Of a stretch of 29,496 nucleotides of DNA, positions 1 through 8,603 are shown piece after piece. The stretch spans positions 1-29,496 of the forward strand of contig SFPC01000014.1 in NCBI GenBank assembly GCA_004552195.1, in the 5' to 3' direction. The DNA comes from Bacteroidales bacterium. GTDB lineage: Bacteria; Bacteroidota; Bacteroidia; Bacteroidales; Bacteroidaceae. The notes under the pieces are model-generated. The model saw nothing but the letters and a program-made list of their open reading frames with translations. It did no database searches and was not told the DNA's origin. The translations under genes and the position numbers were made by a program. Numbering within the stretch: position 1 is the first letter of the stretch; every line of letters starts with the position of its first letter.

Positions 1-854
1 GTAATGTGCAAACCTCTGCGAGCGTCATCGCTTCCTAAATTGGAAAAGGTAATAGACTTGTTATTTACATTGAAAGCCGTTCTGACAATGCTGTTAACCT
101 GCGCAAAAGCTGCGTCCACATCATCACCCACTACACTCACTGCATTGATACTTGACTTGAGTGCATCAGCATCAACGCTAAACAAAGTCGTCAGTTGCGC
201 CAGCACATCAACTTCTGCACAGGCAGCTTCTTGCGCAACGGAAAGACGTGCGGCAGGTATCTTACTTTCCTCTACCGAATAAATGAGCCAGATGTTTGTG
301 TCGTGATAGCTTTGTACGCCCGGGTTTCCCACAAAGTTCAACCACTGTTTTCCATCCTTCTTACAGAGTGTCCAAAGCGTTTCTGTCTGTGCGGAAAGAT
401 CCAGAGAAGTTTTGTTGTAGTAATCAGTCCATTCTGTATATCCGTTGATTGCATCAGATGTTGCTGTTTCTGCATGGGCAGGCACCATCTGGAAAGCATC
501 ATTGATGTTCTCCGTGTAGCTGTTTTCGGCTGCCAGATACTTGCCCGTAGCCAGGTTGTAGAGCACATACACTTTGTAGTCAGTGCCACCTTGGTTAACC
601 GTTCCGTTCTCTACAAACTTGTAGATGCAGGAATAATCTACGGCAGACACTACTTGGTTGCTGCCGGAGTTCATGTAGGAATTCGAAGACCAACCCGAAA
701 GACCGTTCGGTGCCTCCTTAATTACCACTGTCTGGTTTGCAGTAATCGATTCAAGAGATGATGCACTCAATCCCCAATCTACGGCTGCAAAAGCAGACTC
801 ATTACCCCCCACAATCAATAGGAGTAATGTCAATAGATACGCGAATTTTTTCAT
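1..854 (-). CDS. Secreted protein, N-terminal part (runs off the left edge)
   Basis: An open frame on the minus strand starts at ATG 854-852 and stays open to base 1, giving about 284 codons without a stop, so the C-terminus is missing. The first 23 residues (MKKFAYLLTLLLLIVGG, ending ...SAFA|A) are a classic Sec signal peptide, so the protein is exported. The following region has the phrase YNLATGKYLAAENSY at about residues 99-113, which resembles a ricin-type or beta-trefoil carbohydrate-binding repeat; this is only a resemblance. The rest is rich in Asn, Ser, Thr and Asp, as in large surface proteins of Bacteroidales. No catalytic motif is visible in the part present. A good promoter lies about 225 bases upstream, leaving a long leader. 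I do not recognise the family; a surface adhesin, a peptidase or a glycan-active enzyme are all possible. Confidence 0.75.
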   Translation of the reverse strand, partial: MKKFAYLLTLLLLIVGGNESAFAAVDWGLSASSLESITANQTVVIKEAPNGLSGWSSNSYMNSGSNQVVSAVDYSCIYKFVENGTVNQGGTDYKVYVLYNLATGKYLAAENSYTENINDAFQMVPAHAETATSDAINGYTEWTDYYNKTSLDLSAQTETLWTLCKKDGKQWLNFVGNPGVQSYHDTNIWLIYSVEESKIPAARLSVAQEAACAEVDVLAQLTTLFSVDADALKSSINAVSVVGDDVDAAFAQVNSIVRTAFNVNNKSITFSNLGSDDARRGLHI

Positions 855-935
855 TCTGTGTAAAATTGATTAATGAATAAAAAGAAAATATTAACTGTTT
901 TAAAAGAATATACCGATAAAGTGCGCTAACGTGCC

Positions 936-975
936 GGAACATGGAGCAGGGTGTAGGCTTCCCCATCCGTGTTCC
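936..975 (-). promoter_or_regulatory. Structured 5' leader hairpin of the secreted-protein gene
   Basis: Within the long leader, bases 936-975 fold back on themselves. The outer arms GGAACA (936-941) and TGTTCC (970-975) are followed inward by GGA/TCC (943-945 with 966-968) and GGG/CCC, separated by small internal loops, with an apical loop near 952-961. Nested pairing over 40 bases in an otherwise AT-rich leader suggests an RNA structure that could affect stability or translation. I could not assign it to a known riboswitch class. Confidence 0.45.
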
Positions 976-1080
976 AAACCTAAACTGTCATTGCTTTCAT
1001 TTCTAATGTCTGCAATTTCGTATCAGGATTTAACAGGTTAAACGTAGGTTTCTACATTATTGAATCTGAAAATTTTGCCG

Positions 1081-1112
1081 CAAAAGTAGAACGCTATTGT
1101 ATACAAACCAAA
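1081..1112 (-). promoter_or_regulatory. Bacteroidetes-type promoter for the secreted-protein gene
   Basis: On the minus strand a -7 box TACTTTTG (1088-1081) is preceded, with a spacer of exactly 20 bases, by a -33 box TTTG (1112-1109). This matches the TTTG-N19-21-TAnnTTTG layout recognised by the Bacteroidetes primary sigma factor. Transcription would start near 1074, giving a 5' leader of about 220 bases before the ATG at 854. Together with the leader hairpin and the typA terminator this accounts for the gene-free stretch 855-1389. Confidence 0.75.
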
Positions 1113-1259
1113 CAGGGGGGGTAAATTTTGTTAAATGATAAAAAAATTCCGGATTTTCTACCGCCGAAGGCGGTTTTCAGGGGGTAAAAGGGGGCAAAAG
1201 GGGGTGCGGAAGGCGGAAAAAAGTGACAGAAAGCGGCGCGATGGGTGGTAAATGGACGA

Positions 1260-1307
1260 GAAAGAAAAACAGTCCGGAACTGTTGGCGTACAGGTTCCGG
1301 ACTGTTT
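1260..1307 (-). terminator. Intrinsic terminator of typA
   Basis: A perfect 12-base inverted repeat, ACAGTCCGGAAC (1271-1282) with its complement at 1296-1307, has a 13-base loop. On the minus strand the stem is followed by TTTTTCTTTCT, a typical U-tract. It lies about 80 bases past the typA stop codon and should end that transcript. Confidence 0.85.
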
Positions 1308-1389
1308 GGGAAATGGGAGAAAATGTGTTTTCCGAAGAAAGGAAAAGATGCGTTGCGCCGTGGTGGCGGCGGTCAGGAACGGCTGAGCG

Positions 1390-3189
1390 TCAGTCCCTGC
1401 CGGCACGCTTGCGGGCCAGGTGGTCGAGGATGATTTTGCGCATACGCATGGACTTGGGGGTAACCTCCACGTATTCGTCCTCCTTGATGTATTCCAAAGC
1501 CTCTTCGAGGGAGAAGATGACGGGGGGCACGATGCGTGCCTTTTCGTCGGCACCGGAGGCGCGCATATTGGTGAGCTGCTTGGCTTTCGTCACGTTCACC
1601 ACGAGGTCGTTGTCGTGGACGTGTTCGCCCACCACCTGTCCGGCATAGACTTCGTCCTGCGGGTTGATGAAGAAGCGGCCACGGTCCTGCAGGTGGTCGA
1701 TGGCGTAGGCAAAGGCCGTGCCGGCTTCGAGCGAAATCATGGAGCCGTTCTGCCGGCGGGTGATGTCGCCCTTGTAAGGCTGGTAGTTCTTGAAGCGGTG
1801 GGCCATGATGGCTTCGCCCTGCGAAGCGGTGAGCACATTGGTACGCAGCCCGATGATGCCGCGCGAGGGGATGTCGAACTCGATGTCTACCCTTTCGCCC
1901 AGGCTCTGCATGGAGGTCATCTCGCCCTTGCGGCGTGTGACCATATCAATCATCTTTGAAGCAAATTCTTCGGGCACATTGATGGTGAGCTCTTCGATGG
2001 GTTCGCACTTCTGGCCATCGATTTCCTTGTAAATCACCTGCGGCTGTCCCACTTGCAGCTCGTAGCCTTCGCGCCGCATGGTCTCCACGAGGATAGAGAG
2101 GTGCAGCACGCCGCGTCCGCTGACAATCCAGCTGTCGCCCGTCTCCGTGCGTTCCACTCTCAGGGCGAGGTCCTTTTCCAGCTCCTTCTCCAACCGGTCG
2201 TTGATGTGGCGTGAGGTGCAGTACTTTCCTTCTTTTCCGAAGAAGGGCGAGTCGTTGATGGCGAAGAGCATGGACATGGTGGGCTCGTCGATGGCGATGG
2301 TGGGGAGCGGCTCGGGCTGTTCGAGGTCGCAGATGGTGTCGCCGATTTCAAAGTTCTCCAGTCCCACCACGGCACAGATGTCGCCGGAGCTTACGGCTTC
2401 CGCCTTTTGGCGCGCCATGCCCTCGAAGGTGTGTACCTCTTTGATCTGCGTTTTCTCAAACGTGCCGTCGCGGTGGGCGATGGTGCATTTCATGCCCTCG
2501 GTGATGGTGCCCCGGTGGACACGTCCCACGGCGATGCGTCCGGTATAGTTGGAGTAGTCGAGCGAGGTGATGAGCATCTGGGGCGTTCCCTCCAGCTGTT
2601 CGGGGGCGGGGATCACCTCAATGATTTTGTCGAGCAGATAGTCGATGGAGGCAGTGGGTTTGTCGTAGTCCGGTCCCATCCATCCGTTCTTTGCCGAACC
2701 GTAGACCACGGGGAAGTCGAGCTGGTCCTCGGTGGCGTCGAGGTCGCACATGAGGTCGAACACCATTTCGTAGACCTCTTCGGGGCGGCAGTTGGGTTTG
2801 TCCACCTTGTTGACCACCACGATGGGTTTCAGTCCGATTTGCAAAGCCTTCTGCAAGACAAAGCGTGTTTGAGGCATAGGGCCTTCAAAGGCATCGACGA
2901 GCAGGATGCAGCCGTCGGCCATATTGAGCACACGTTCCACCTCTCCGCCAAAATCGGAGTGGCCCGGTGTGTCAATGATATTGATTTTGGTGTTTTTATA
3001 TCTGATAGAGACGTTTTTCGACAGGATGGTGATACCCCTTTCCCTTTCCAGGTCGTTATTGTCGAGAATAAGTTCTCCGGCGTTTTGGTTTTTTCTGAAC
3101 AGATTGCCCGCCAGCAGCATTTTGTCGACGAGTGTGGTTTTGCCGTGGTCGACGTGGGCAATGATCGCAATGTTTCTTATGTCTTGCAT
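1390..3189 (-). CDS. typA: Ribosome-associated GTPase TypA/BipA
   Basis: This is a 599-residue translational GTPase of the TypA/BipA family, close to the usual length of about 600. It binds the ribosome and helps large-subunit assembly and growth under stress; it acts in the cytoplasm. The GTPase motifs are intact: G1 AHVDHGKT (11-18), G3 DTPGH (73-77) and G4 NKVD (127-130), with the effector stretch RERGITI (49-55). EF-G-like domains and the family-specific C-terminus follow. The start at 3189 gives the standard N-terminus MQDIRNIAIIAHVDHGKTT. It appears to be transcribed alone, from a promoter near 3219-3249 to a hairpin terminator at 1260-1307. Nothing is unusual about the protein. Confidence 0.97.
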   Translation of the reverse strand: MQDIRNIAIIAHVDHGKTTLVDKMLLAGNLFRKNQNAGELILDNNDLERERGITILSKNVSIRYKNTKINIIDTPGHSDFGGEVERVLNMADGCILLVDAFEGPMPQTRFVLQKALQIGLKPIVVVNKVDKPNCRPEEVYEMVFDLMCDLDATEDQLDFPVVYGSAKNGWMGPDYDKPTASIDYLLDKIIEVIPAPEQLEGTPQMLITSLDYSNYTGRIAVGRVHRGTITEGMKCTIAHRDGTFEKTQIKEVHTFEGMARQKAEAVSSGDICAVVGLENFEIGDTICDLEQPEPLPTIAIDEPTMSMLFAINDSPFFGKEGKYCTSRHINDRLEKELEKDLALRVERTETGDSWIVSGRGVLHLSILVETMRREGYELQVGQPQVIYKEIDGQKCEPIEELTINVPEEFASKMIDMVTRRKGEMTSMQSLGERVDIEFDIPSRGIIGLRTNVLTASQGEAIMAHRFKNYQPYKGDITRRQNGSMISLEAGTAFAYAIDHLQDRGRFFINPQDEVYAGQVVGEHVHDNDLVVNVTKAKQLTNMRASGADEKARIVPPVIFSLEEALEYIKEDEYVEVTPKSMRMRKIILDHLARKRAGRD

Positions 3190-3218
3190 ATAGGAAAATA
3201 ATACCTTAATTCGGGGTG

Positions 3219-3249
3219 CAAAGTTAGTGCAAGGCGAGAGAAGTGTAAA
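3219..3249 (-). promoter_or_regulatory. Probable typA promoter
   Basis: On the minus strand a -7 box TAACTTTG (3226-3219) lies about 30 bases before the typA ATG. A weaker -33 candidate TTTA (3249-3246) sits 19 bases further upstream. The -7 match is full and the -33 match partial. Confidence 0.55.
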
Positions 3250-3415
3250 GAAAATCGCACGATTTTAATAAGACGACAACAAAAACAACTAAAGACAACT
3301 TTTGCAGCATCATTTAGCAGAACCAATTTTTGTAGTCAACAACAAAAACAACACCCGGCATGTTGGATGCAGCGGAAAAGTTGTCCGAGTTAACAACCTG
3401 TAAGAGAAGTGCCAT

Positions 3416-3488
3416 AAAAAGTTGTTCCCTGTTGTCCGGGTTGTCGTAGTAAAAAAACAGGTCGACAACCATAACAACAGGAAACAAC
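3416..3488 (-). terminator. Large imperfect hairpin behind rnr, probable terminator
   Basis: Bases 3421-3446 and 3463-3488 form a 26-base inverted repeat with 22 matching positions, built from GTTGT/ACAAC units, around a 16-base loop. On the minus strand the second arm is followed directly by TTTTTA, so it fits a terminator about 30 bases after the rnr stop codon. The rest of the gene-free stretch 3190-3517 carries more ACAAC/GTTGT units, including the 14-base direct repeat ACAACAAAAACAAC at 3276-3289 and 3339-3352. Confidence 0.6.
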
Positions 3489-3517
3489 GTCATGAAGCAC
3501 AAATGCAATACTGGGGC

Positions 3518-5839
3518 TTACCGTCCCCCCTTCCGCCGTCCGCCGCTGCCGCGTTTACGCTTCTTGGAGGGCGACATGCCCGGCACAGCCTGCTTCGGTT
3601 CTTCCGCCATCGGCCCTTCGTTGGTGCTCACCAAGGCAAAGTCGAGCTGGCGGCGGTCCAGGTTGGCACGCTCCACCCGGATGCGCACCTTGTCGCCGAG
3701 GCTGTAACGGCGATGGTAACGGCGGCCTACCAGACAGAAGTTGCGCTCGTCGAACTCGTAGTAGTCGTCGAGCAAGAGGCGGAGCGGCACCATGCCCTCG
3801 CACTTGCTCTCATCCACCTCGACATACAGTCCGAACTCCGTTACCCCGCTGACCGTGCCGTCGAACTCCTGTCCCAAGCGGTCGGCCATGAATTCCACCT
3901 GTTTGTATTTGATGCTGGCGCGTTCCGCCGTCTGTGCCAACTGTTCCATATTCGAGGCGTGTTCACACAGCTCCTCGTACTTCGGCCCGTTGACCGAGCG
4001 ACCACCCTCGCCGTAGCGCGTGAGCAAACGGTGGACCAGGGTGTCGGGATAGCGGCGTATGGGCGAGGTGAAGTGCGTGTAGTACTGGAACATCAGGCCG
4101 TAGTGGCCAATGTTGTGGATGCTGTAACGCGCCTTCATCATGGCACGCAAGGCCACCATCTCCACTACATTCTCCTCCTTTTTCCCCTTCACGTCGGCAA
4201 GGAGCCGGTTCAGGCTCTTGCTGATTTCCAGTTTCGACCCGTCGGTACGCACCTTGTAGCCGAAGCGGGCGATGAAGGCACTGAGTTTCTCCATCTTCTC
4301 CGGGTCGGGCACATCGTGGATACGGTAGGGAAAGACCTTCGGTTTGCGGCCTTTGGGCACTTTGGCCATCATCTCCGCCACGCTGCGGTTGGCCAGGAGC
4401 ATGAACTCCTCCACCAGTTTGTTGGCATCCTTGGCCACCTTGACATAGGTGGACACGGGGTGTCCCTTCTCGTCCACTTCAAACCGTACCTCGGCACGGT
4501 CGAAACCGATGGAGCCGTTCTTGAACCGCTTTTCGCGGAGCTGTTTGGCCAGGCGGTTGAGCGTGATGAGTTCGGCGGCATATTCCCCCTCCGGGGCAGC
4601 ACCTTCGGGCAGCGGTTCGGGGTGTTCGCCCGGCAGTGCCAGGTCCTCGGCCGAAGCCTCACCGTTGCGCTCCAGCGTCTGCTGCACCTCTTCGTAGGTG
4701 AAGCGGCGGTCGGAGCAGATGACGGTGTGTGCCAGGTGCCAGTCGAGCACTTCGCCCTTCGCGTTCATCGTGAAGATGGTGGAATAGGTGAGTTTCTCCT
4801 CGTTGGGGCGGAGCGAGCAGATGAAGTTGCAGAGCCGCTCGGGCAACATGGGGATGGTGCGATCCACGAGGTAGACGCTGGTGGCCCGTTTCTGCGCTTC
4901 GCGGTCGATGATGTCGCCCTCTTTCACATAGTGGCTCACGTCGGCAATGTGAACGCCCACTTCCCACAGCCCCTCGCCGAGGGTGCGGATGGAGAGCGCG
5001 TCGTCGAAGTCCTTGGCGTCGTGCGGGTCGATGGTGAAGGTGGTCACGGCGCGGAAGTCCTCCCTCCGGGCTATATCTTCGGGACTGATGTCGGGCTGCA
5101 ACGCCTCTGCTGCTTTCTCCACCTTCTCCGGGTAGACGTAGGGCAGGCCGTACTGCGCCAGGATGGCGTGCATCTCGGCGTTGTTCTCCCCCTGGCGGCC
5201 CAGGATGTCGACGACCTTTCCGATGGGGCTCTTGGAGTCGGTGGGCCACTCCACAATTTTCACCACGGCCTTGTCGCCGTTCTTGCCGCCCTTGAGTTTG
5301 TCCTTGGGGATGAAGATGTCCGTGGCCAGCGAGCGGCTTTCGGTGATGAGGAAGCCGTAGCCTCCCTCCACCTGCAGCTGTCCGACGAACGTGTCGTTGG
5401 CGCGCTCCAGGATGTCGGTGACCTCGGCCTCACGGGTATGGCCCGCACGACGTGCCAGCATGGTCACGCGCACCCGGTCGCCGTCGAGGGCATGGAGCGA
5501 GTTACGTTCGCACACGAGGATGCTCTTTCCGCCGTCGTCGGGCAGGAAGGCGTTGTGGCCGTTGCGCTTGCGCACAAAGGTACCCTCCATCACGGTGGAG
5601 CGCACGGTGTTGCGGTAGTGCCCCCGTCCGTCGGTGGCGATATAGTCGTCGAGCACCAGTTCCGACAGGGCGTCGAGCACCACCATCTTGGCGGGATGGT
5701 TCGATGCTCGCAGTTCGGCAAAGAGCTCCTTCACGTCAAAATCTTTCTCGGGCTGACTGTTGAACAAGTCAACGAGCATCTGCAAAACGGCCTTCTTCTT
5801 CAGCCGGCCGCCTGACTTGCCTTTTTCTTTCTTAGCCAT
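3518..5839 (-). CDS. rnr: Ribonuclease R (RNB-family 3'-5' exoribonuclease)
   Basis: This 773-residue protein is an RNase R: a processive 3'-5' hydrolytic exoribonuclease that degrades structured RNA in the cytoplasm. Domain order is as expected: a winged-helix-like N-terminus (about 15-78), cold-shock-type OB domains (about 85-215), the RNB catalytic domain, then an S1 domain beginning near FDGTVSGVTEFGLYVEV. The catalytic signature DPHDAKDFDDALSI (271-284) holds the metal-binding aspartates, and the downstream HFTSPIRRYPD motif is present. The C-terminus ends in a basic Lys/Arg/Gly tail (KKRKRGSGGRRKGGR), as in many RNase R proteins. It appears monocistronic, bounded by a large hairpin at 3421-3488. 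Its upstream region is occupied by a copy of a 159-base repeat, beginning 15 bases before the start codon. Confidence 0.96.
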   Translation of the reverse strand: MAKKEKGKSGGRLKKKAVLQMLVDLFNSQPEKDFDVKELFAELRASNHPAKMVVLDALSELVLDDYIATDGRGHYRNTVRSTVMEGTFVRKRNGHNAFLPDDGGKSILVCERNSLHALDGDRVRVTMLARRAGHTREAEVTDILERANDTFVGQLQVEGGYGFLITESRSLATDIFIPKDKLKGGKNGDKAVVKIVEWPTDSKSPIGKVVDILGRQGENNAEMHAILAQYGLPYVYPEKVEKAAEALQPDISPEDIARREDFRAVTTFTIDPHDAKDFDDALSIRTLGEGLWEVGVHIADVSHYVKEGDIIDREAQKRATSVYLVDRTIPMLPERLCNFICSLRPNEEKLTYSTIFTMNAKGEVLDWHLAHTVICSDRRFTYEEVQQTLERNGEASAEDLALPGEHPEPLPEGAAPEGEYAAELITLNRLAKQLREKRFKNGSIGFDRAEVRFEVDEKGHPVSTYVKVAKDANKLVEEFMLLANRSVAEMMAKVPKGRKPKVFPYRIHDVPDPEKMEKLSAFIARFGYKVRTDGSKLEISKSLNRLLADVKGKKEENVVEMVALRAMMKARYSIHNIGHYGLMFQYYTHFTSPIRRYPDTLVHRLLTRYGEGGRSVNGPKYEELCEHASNMEQLAQTAERASIKYKQVEFMADRLGQEFDGTVSGVTEFGLYVEVDESKCEGMVPLRLLLDDYYEFDERNFCLVGRRYHRRYSLGDKVRIRVERANLDRRQLDFALVSTNEGPMAEEPKQAVPGMSPSKKRKRGSGGRRKGGR

Positions 5840-5853
5840 AGGTCAGATGTTTA

Positions 5854-6012
5854 TTTAACTTTCGGAGGTTATTAGGGATAAGGTTATGAGGTTAAAAAGT
5901 AACTTTATGCGGCTATCGTGACTACCTTAAACAGTATTCTTATAACCTTATAACCTGGGAGCGAAGCGACCATAACCTTATAACCTTCAACTTTCGGAAG
6001 TTCCGAAAGTTG
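5854..6012. repeat. 159-base dispersed intergenic repeat, copy A
   Basis: This segment aligns without gaps to 29226-29384, with 9 mismatches in 159 bases. Its left end carries AACTTTCGG and its right end is a 25-base near-palindrome, CAACTTTCGGAA-G-TTCCGAAAGTTG, so the ends form short inverted repeats. Inside are several ATAACCTTATAACC units, their inverse GGTTAT/AAGGTTAT units on the left, and a central GGGAGCGAAGCGACC. No coding capacity is evident, so it looks like a small non-autonomous, MITE-like or REP-like element. It fills most of the rnr upstream region within the gene-free stretch 5840-6168. The remainder (6013-6168) holds the DUF4294 promoter and leader. Confidence 0.85.
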
Positions 6013-6114
6013 AAATGTTTATATGTGGGGAAAAGGATATGCAAATAAAGAACTTTTTCCGCGAAGAGGGTACTCCTTTAATATATAATAACGCAGCATG
6101 AAAGAGTTTCTTGC

Positions 6115-6122
6115 TACTTTTG
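6115..6122 (+). promoter_or_regulatory. -7 box for the DUF4294 gene
   Basis: TACTTTTG at 6115-6122 is a full match to the Bacteroidetes -7 consensus, 46 bases before the ATG at 6169. No convincing -33 TTTG is visible at the right distance, so the call rests on the -7 box and its position. Confidence 0.5.
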
Positions 6123-6168
6123 CGCCCGAACCTCGTATTTTCACGAAACTATTCACCGTTTACAGCTC

Positions 6169-6804
6169 ATGAAGCCTATTTGTTTGTTCCTCTCCCTTTT
6201 CTTTTTCGCCCTGTTGCAGGCTCCGGCGCAATCGGTCGCCGAAGCCTCGAAGCCGGACACCGTGGAGGTGCAGGAAACGGAAATGCCCATCATGACACAA
6301 ACGGGCACCACGGAATACAAGGGGCAGACGATTACGCACATCATCTTTCCCACACTACCGAAGTACGCACCCATGGAGTTCAAGAACGAGAAGGAACGCG
6401 AGAAGTACAACCGCCTGGTTTACAACATCAAGAAGGTGCTGCCGTGGGCCAAGCTGGCGAAACTGACGATTATCGAGACGTACGACTTCCTGGAAACTTT
6501 GCCCGACAAGAAGGCACGCGACGAACACATGAAGCGCGTGGAGGCGGGACTGAAGCGTCAGTACGGCCCGGCACTGAAGAAGCTCTCCCGCTCGCAGGGC
6601 CGCCTGCTGCTCAAGCTGATTGACCGCGAATGTAACCAGACGGGCTATGCTATCGCCAAGGCTTTCATGGGCTCGTTCAAGGCCAATCTTTACCAGGGCG
6701 TGGCGGTGCTGTTCGGCAACAGCCTGAGCAAAAAGTATGACCCGGAGGGCGACGACCGCTACACCGAGCGCGTGGTGCGCATGGTGGAGGCGGGATTGCT
6801 GTGA
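6169..6804 (+). CDS. DUF4294 family exported protein
   Basis: This is a 211-residue protein with an N-terminal signal peptide (MKPICLFLSLFFFALLQAPAQS), so it is probably periplasmic. The body fits the Bacteroidetes-specific DUF4294 family: an opening beta-rich stretch (YKGQTITHIIFPTLPKY), then the helical part with YNIKKVLPWAKLAKL, the basic KKARDEHMKRVEAGLKRQYG segment and the hallmark RSQGRLLLKLIDRE. The function of the family is unknown. It is the only plus-strand gene between rnr and rpsO and is transcribed towards the nucleoside kinase, the two genes ending at a shared hairpin (6873-6915). The start at 6169 gives a good signal peptide and lies in frame just behind a -7 box. Confidence 0.85.
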   Translation: MKPICLFLSLFFFALLQAPAQSVAEASKPDTVEVQETEMPIMTQTGTTEYKGQTITHIIFPTLPKYAPMEFKNEKEREKYNRLVYNIKKVLPWAKLAKLTIIETYDFLETLPDKKARDEHMKRVEAGLKRQYGPALKKLSRSQGRLLLKLIDRECNQTGYAIAKAFMGSFKANLYQGVAVLFGNSLSKKYDPEGDDRYTERVVRMVEAGLL

Positions 6805-6872
6805 CGGGCGGATCGAATTTTCCGGTTAGTCCGGATAATTCGGATTATCCAAAAAATCCAGATAATCCGGCA

Positions 6873-6915
6873 AAGCATTCGGCGGGCCGCTCATTGAGCG
6901 GCCCGCCGAATGCTT
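6873..6915. terminator. Perfect GC-rich hairpin between convergent genes
   Basis: Perfect 21-base arms (6873-6893 and 6895-6915; core GCATTCGGCGGGCCGCTCA) meet at a single central base. It lies between the DUF4294 gene and the convergent kinase gene, and its right end overlaps the first bases of the kinase TAA (6914-6916). The stem is very stable, but there is no immediate U-tract on the plus strand, and the T-run on the minus strand (6851-6856) is about 17 bases away. A weaker stem, GGATAAT/ATTATCC, precedes it. The best reading is a bidirectional transcription or RNase stop. Confidence 0.65.
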
Positions 6916-8578
6916 AATAAGTGAACGTGCTGCCGCCGAGGAACTCGCGCAGGAGCGAGGTGGGAGGCAAGCCATGGATGGAGATGGGCTTGAGGTAAGT
7001 CAGGAACTTGCGCAGGCGGTAAGCCTCGGAATACTCCGGCGCATTTTCGGGCACCTGCTCCAACAGGGGCAACGCCTGCTCGCGCAGCGCGGCCAGTTCG
7101 AAGAGCAGGGCCGTGTTCATCATCTCGTCGGCCTGCTCCTGAAAGGGGAAAATCCACCGCTCCTCGCCCCGACGCACCGAGGGCCACTGGCGGATGGTTT
7201 CCTGCGCCGAACGGGCACGGTACTTGTAGTCGCGCACGATGCGGCGCAGCAGACGGTTGTCCGTGGTGGGGATATAATTGTGGTCGTCCAAGAGTATCGT
7301 TGTCAGTGCCGAAGCATAAATCTTGAACTTACGCTCATCGGGCACGCCGGCCGTGAGCCGGGGATTCAGGGCGTGTATTCCCTCCAACACCAGCACGTCG
7401 TTGGGCGCGAGGCGATAACGCTTGCCGCTCGGGCGGCTGCATCCCGTGGTGAAGTCGTAGTAGGGCGTTTCCACCTCCTCGCCTGCCAGCAACGCATTGA
7501 TTTGCTCGGTGAGCAACTCCGTGTTCATGGCATCGATGTGCTCAAAGTCGTACTCCCCGTGCTCGTCGCGCGGCGTGTTCACGCGGTCTACGAAATAGTC
7601 ATCGGTGGAAATGGGGAAAGGACGCAGGCCGCAGGCCAGCAGCTGCACGCTCAGGCGTTTGCTGAAGGTGGTTTTGCCGCTCGACGACGGTCCCGCAATC
7701 AAGATAAGCTTCAGTTCGGGCCGCGAAGCGATACGGTCTGCCATGCGGGCTATCTTCTTTTCCTGCAAAGCCTCGCTCACGTTGATGAGCTGGTTGGTAA
7801 ATCCTTTCTGGCACATCTCATTGAACTCGCCAATGGTGGTTACGCCCAAAATCTCGTTCCACCGGTGTTGCTCGCGGAACACTTCAAACATTTTGGGCTG
7901 CTCCCGCATGGGGCGCAACAGGTCCGGATTTTGCGGGTCGGGCAGGCGGAGCAGCAATCCGTCGCCGTAGGGGATGAGGTCGAAGAGATAGAGCTGCGAG
8001 GTTTTGATGAGCAGCGAGCCATAGAAATAGTCGGCCGTATCGTCGAGCGTATAGTAAGTGGTATAGAGCGATCCCAACCCTTCCAGCAGCTTGGCCTTGC
8101 TCTCCAGTCCGTCGGCGCGGAAGCGGGCCACCGCCTCGTCCGTGGGACAGGTGATACGGTGGAAGGGGAGGTCGAGCGCCACCAGCTCATCCATGCGTGC
8201 TTTCAGCCGTCGGGCCATGTCGGCCATGTCGGCACCGGGTGCTTCGAGCCGGCAGTAGTAACCGTTCGACACCGGCGTGTCAATGCGCAGCCGGGCCTCC
8301 TTTCCCAGCACGTCGCGCACGGCCTTGTAAAGCACGAAGAAGAGCGAGCGCGTGTAGGTACGCAGTCCTGAGGGCGACGTGATGTCCAGGAACTCCACGT
8401 CCTTGTCATTGAAAAACATGAAGTGGAGTCCTTCCACCTTGTTGTTCACCTTGGCACTCGTGGCCCCGTGGGGCAGTTTGAGGTCCAGCATTTCGTAAAC
8501 CTCCTCCAGGGTGAAGCCGATGGGCACGCGGTGGGAGCGCCCCGTATTCTTGCAACGGATTGTGATGTTCTTGCTCAT
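6914..8578 (-). CDS. Nucleoside (uridine-type) kinase with TGS/SAD-like N-terminus
   Basis: This 554-residue protein joins an N-terminal region resembling the TGS and second additional (SAD) domains of threonyl-tRNA synthetase (about 1-190) to a C-terminal uridine kinase/phosphoribulokinase-type P-loop kinase (about 285-554). The P-loop GPSSSGKT is at 296-303, and a LVLEGIHALNPRL stretch typical of uridine kinases follows. This fused arrangement is standard in Bacteroidetes proteins annotated as nucleoside kinase. It probably phosphorylates a pyrimidine nucleoside in salvage, but the substrate cannot be read from the sequence. The start at 8578 (MSKNITIRCKNTGRSHRVP) lies about 25 bases behind a TACATTTG -7 box. 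The stop codon lies in the arm of the convergent hairpin. Confidence 0.88.
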   Translation of the reverse strand: MSKNITIRCKNTGRSHRVPIGFTLEEVYEMLDLKLPHGATSAKVNNKVEGLHFMFFNDKDVEFLDITSPSGLRTYTRSLFFVLYKAVRDVLGKEARLRIDTPVSNGYYCRLEAPGADMADMARRLKARMDELVALDLPFHRITCPTDEAVARFRADGLESKAKLLEGLGSLYTTYYTLDDTADYFYGSLLIKTSQLYLFDLIPYGDGLLLRLPDPQNPDLLRPMREQPKMFEVFREQHRWNEILGVTTIGEFNEMCQKGFTNQLINVSEALQEKKIARMADRIASRPELKLILIAGPSSSGKTTFSKRLSVQLLACGLRPFPISTDDYFVDRVNTPRDEHGEYDFEHIDAMNTELLTEQINALLAGEEVETPYYDFTTGCSRPSGKRYRLAPNDVLVLEGIHALNPRLTAGVPDERKFKIYASALTTILLDDHNYIPTTDNRLLRRIVRDYKYRARSAQETIRQWPSVRRGEERWIFPFQEQADEMMNTALLFELAALREQALPLLEQVPENAPEYSEAYRLRKFLTYLKPISIHGLPPTSLLREFLGGSTFTY

Positions 8579-8603
8579 AGTAACACTAATTTGGGAGTTG
8601 CGG

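Noticed and set aside
1151..1180. Small hairpin ACCGCC-GAA-GGCGGT followed by TTTTC on the plus strand
   Set aside because: No plus-strand gene ends here and the U-tract is short; the larger hairpin at 1271-1307 already explains termination of typA.
3276..3352. Possible CRISPR-like spacing of ACAACAAAAACAAC
   Set aside because: Only two copies, low complexity, and no cas gene in the window.
3422..5815. A 797-codon open frame on the plus strand antisense to rnr
   Set aside because: It mirrors the GC-rich codon pattern of rnr, its translation is rich in His and Val without any recognisable domain, and rnr on the other strand is unmistakable. The same applies to the long antisense frames at 2407-3201, 6974-8371, 23596-24534, 24622-25920 and 27331-28314.
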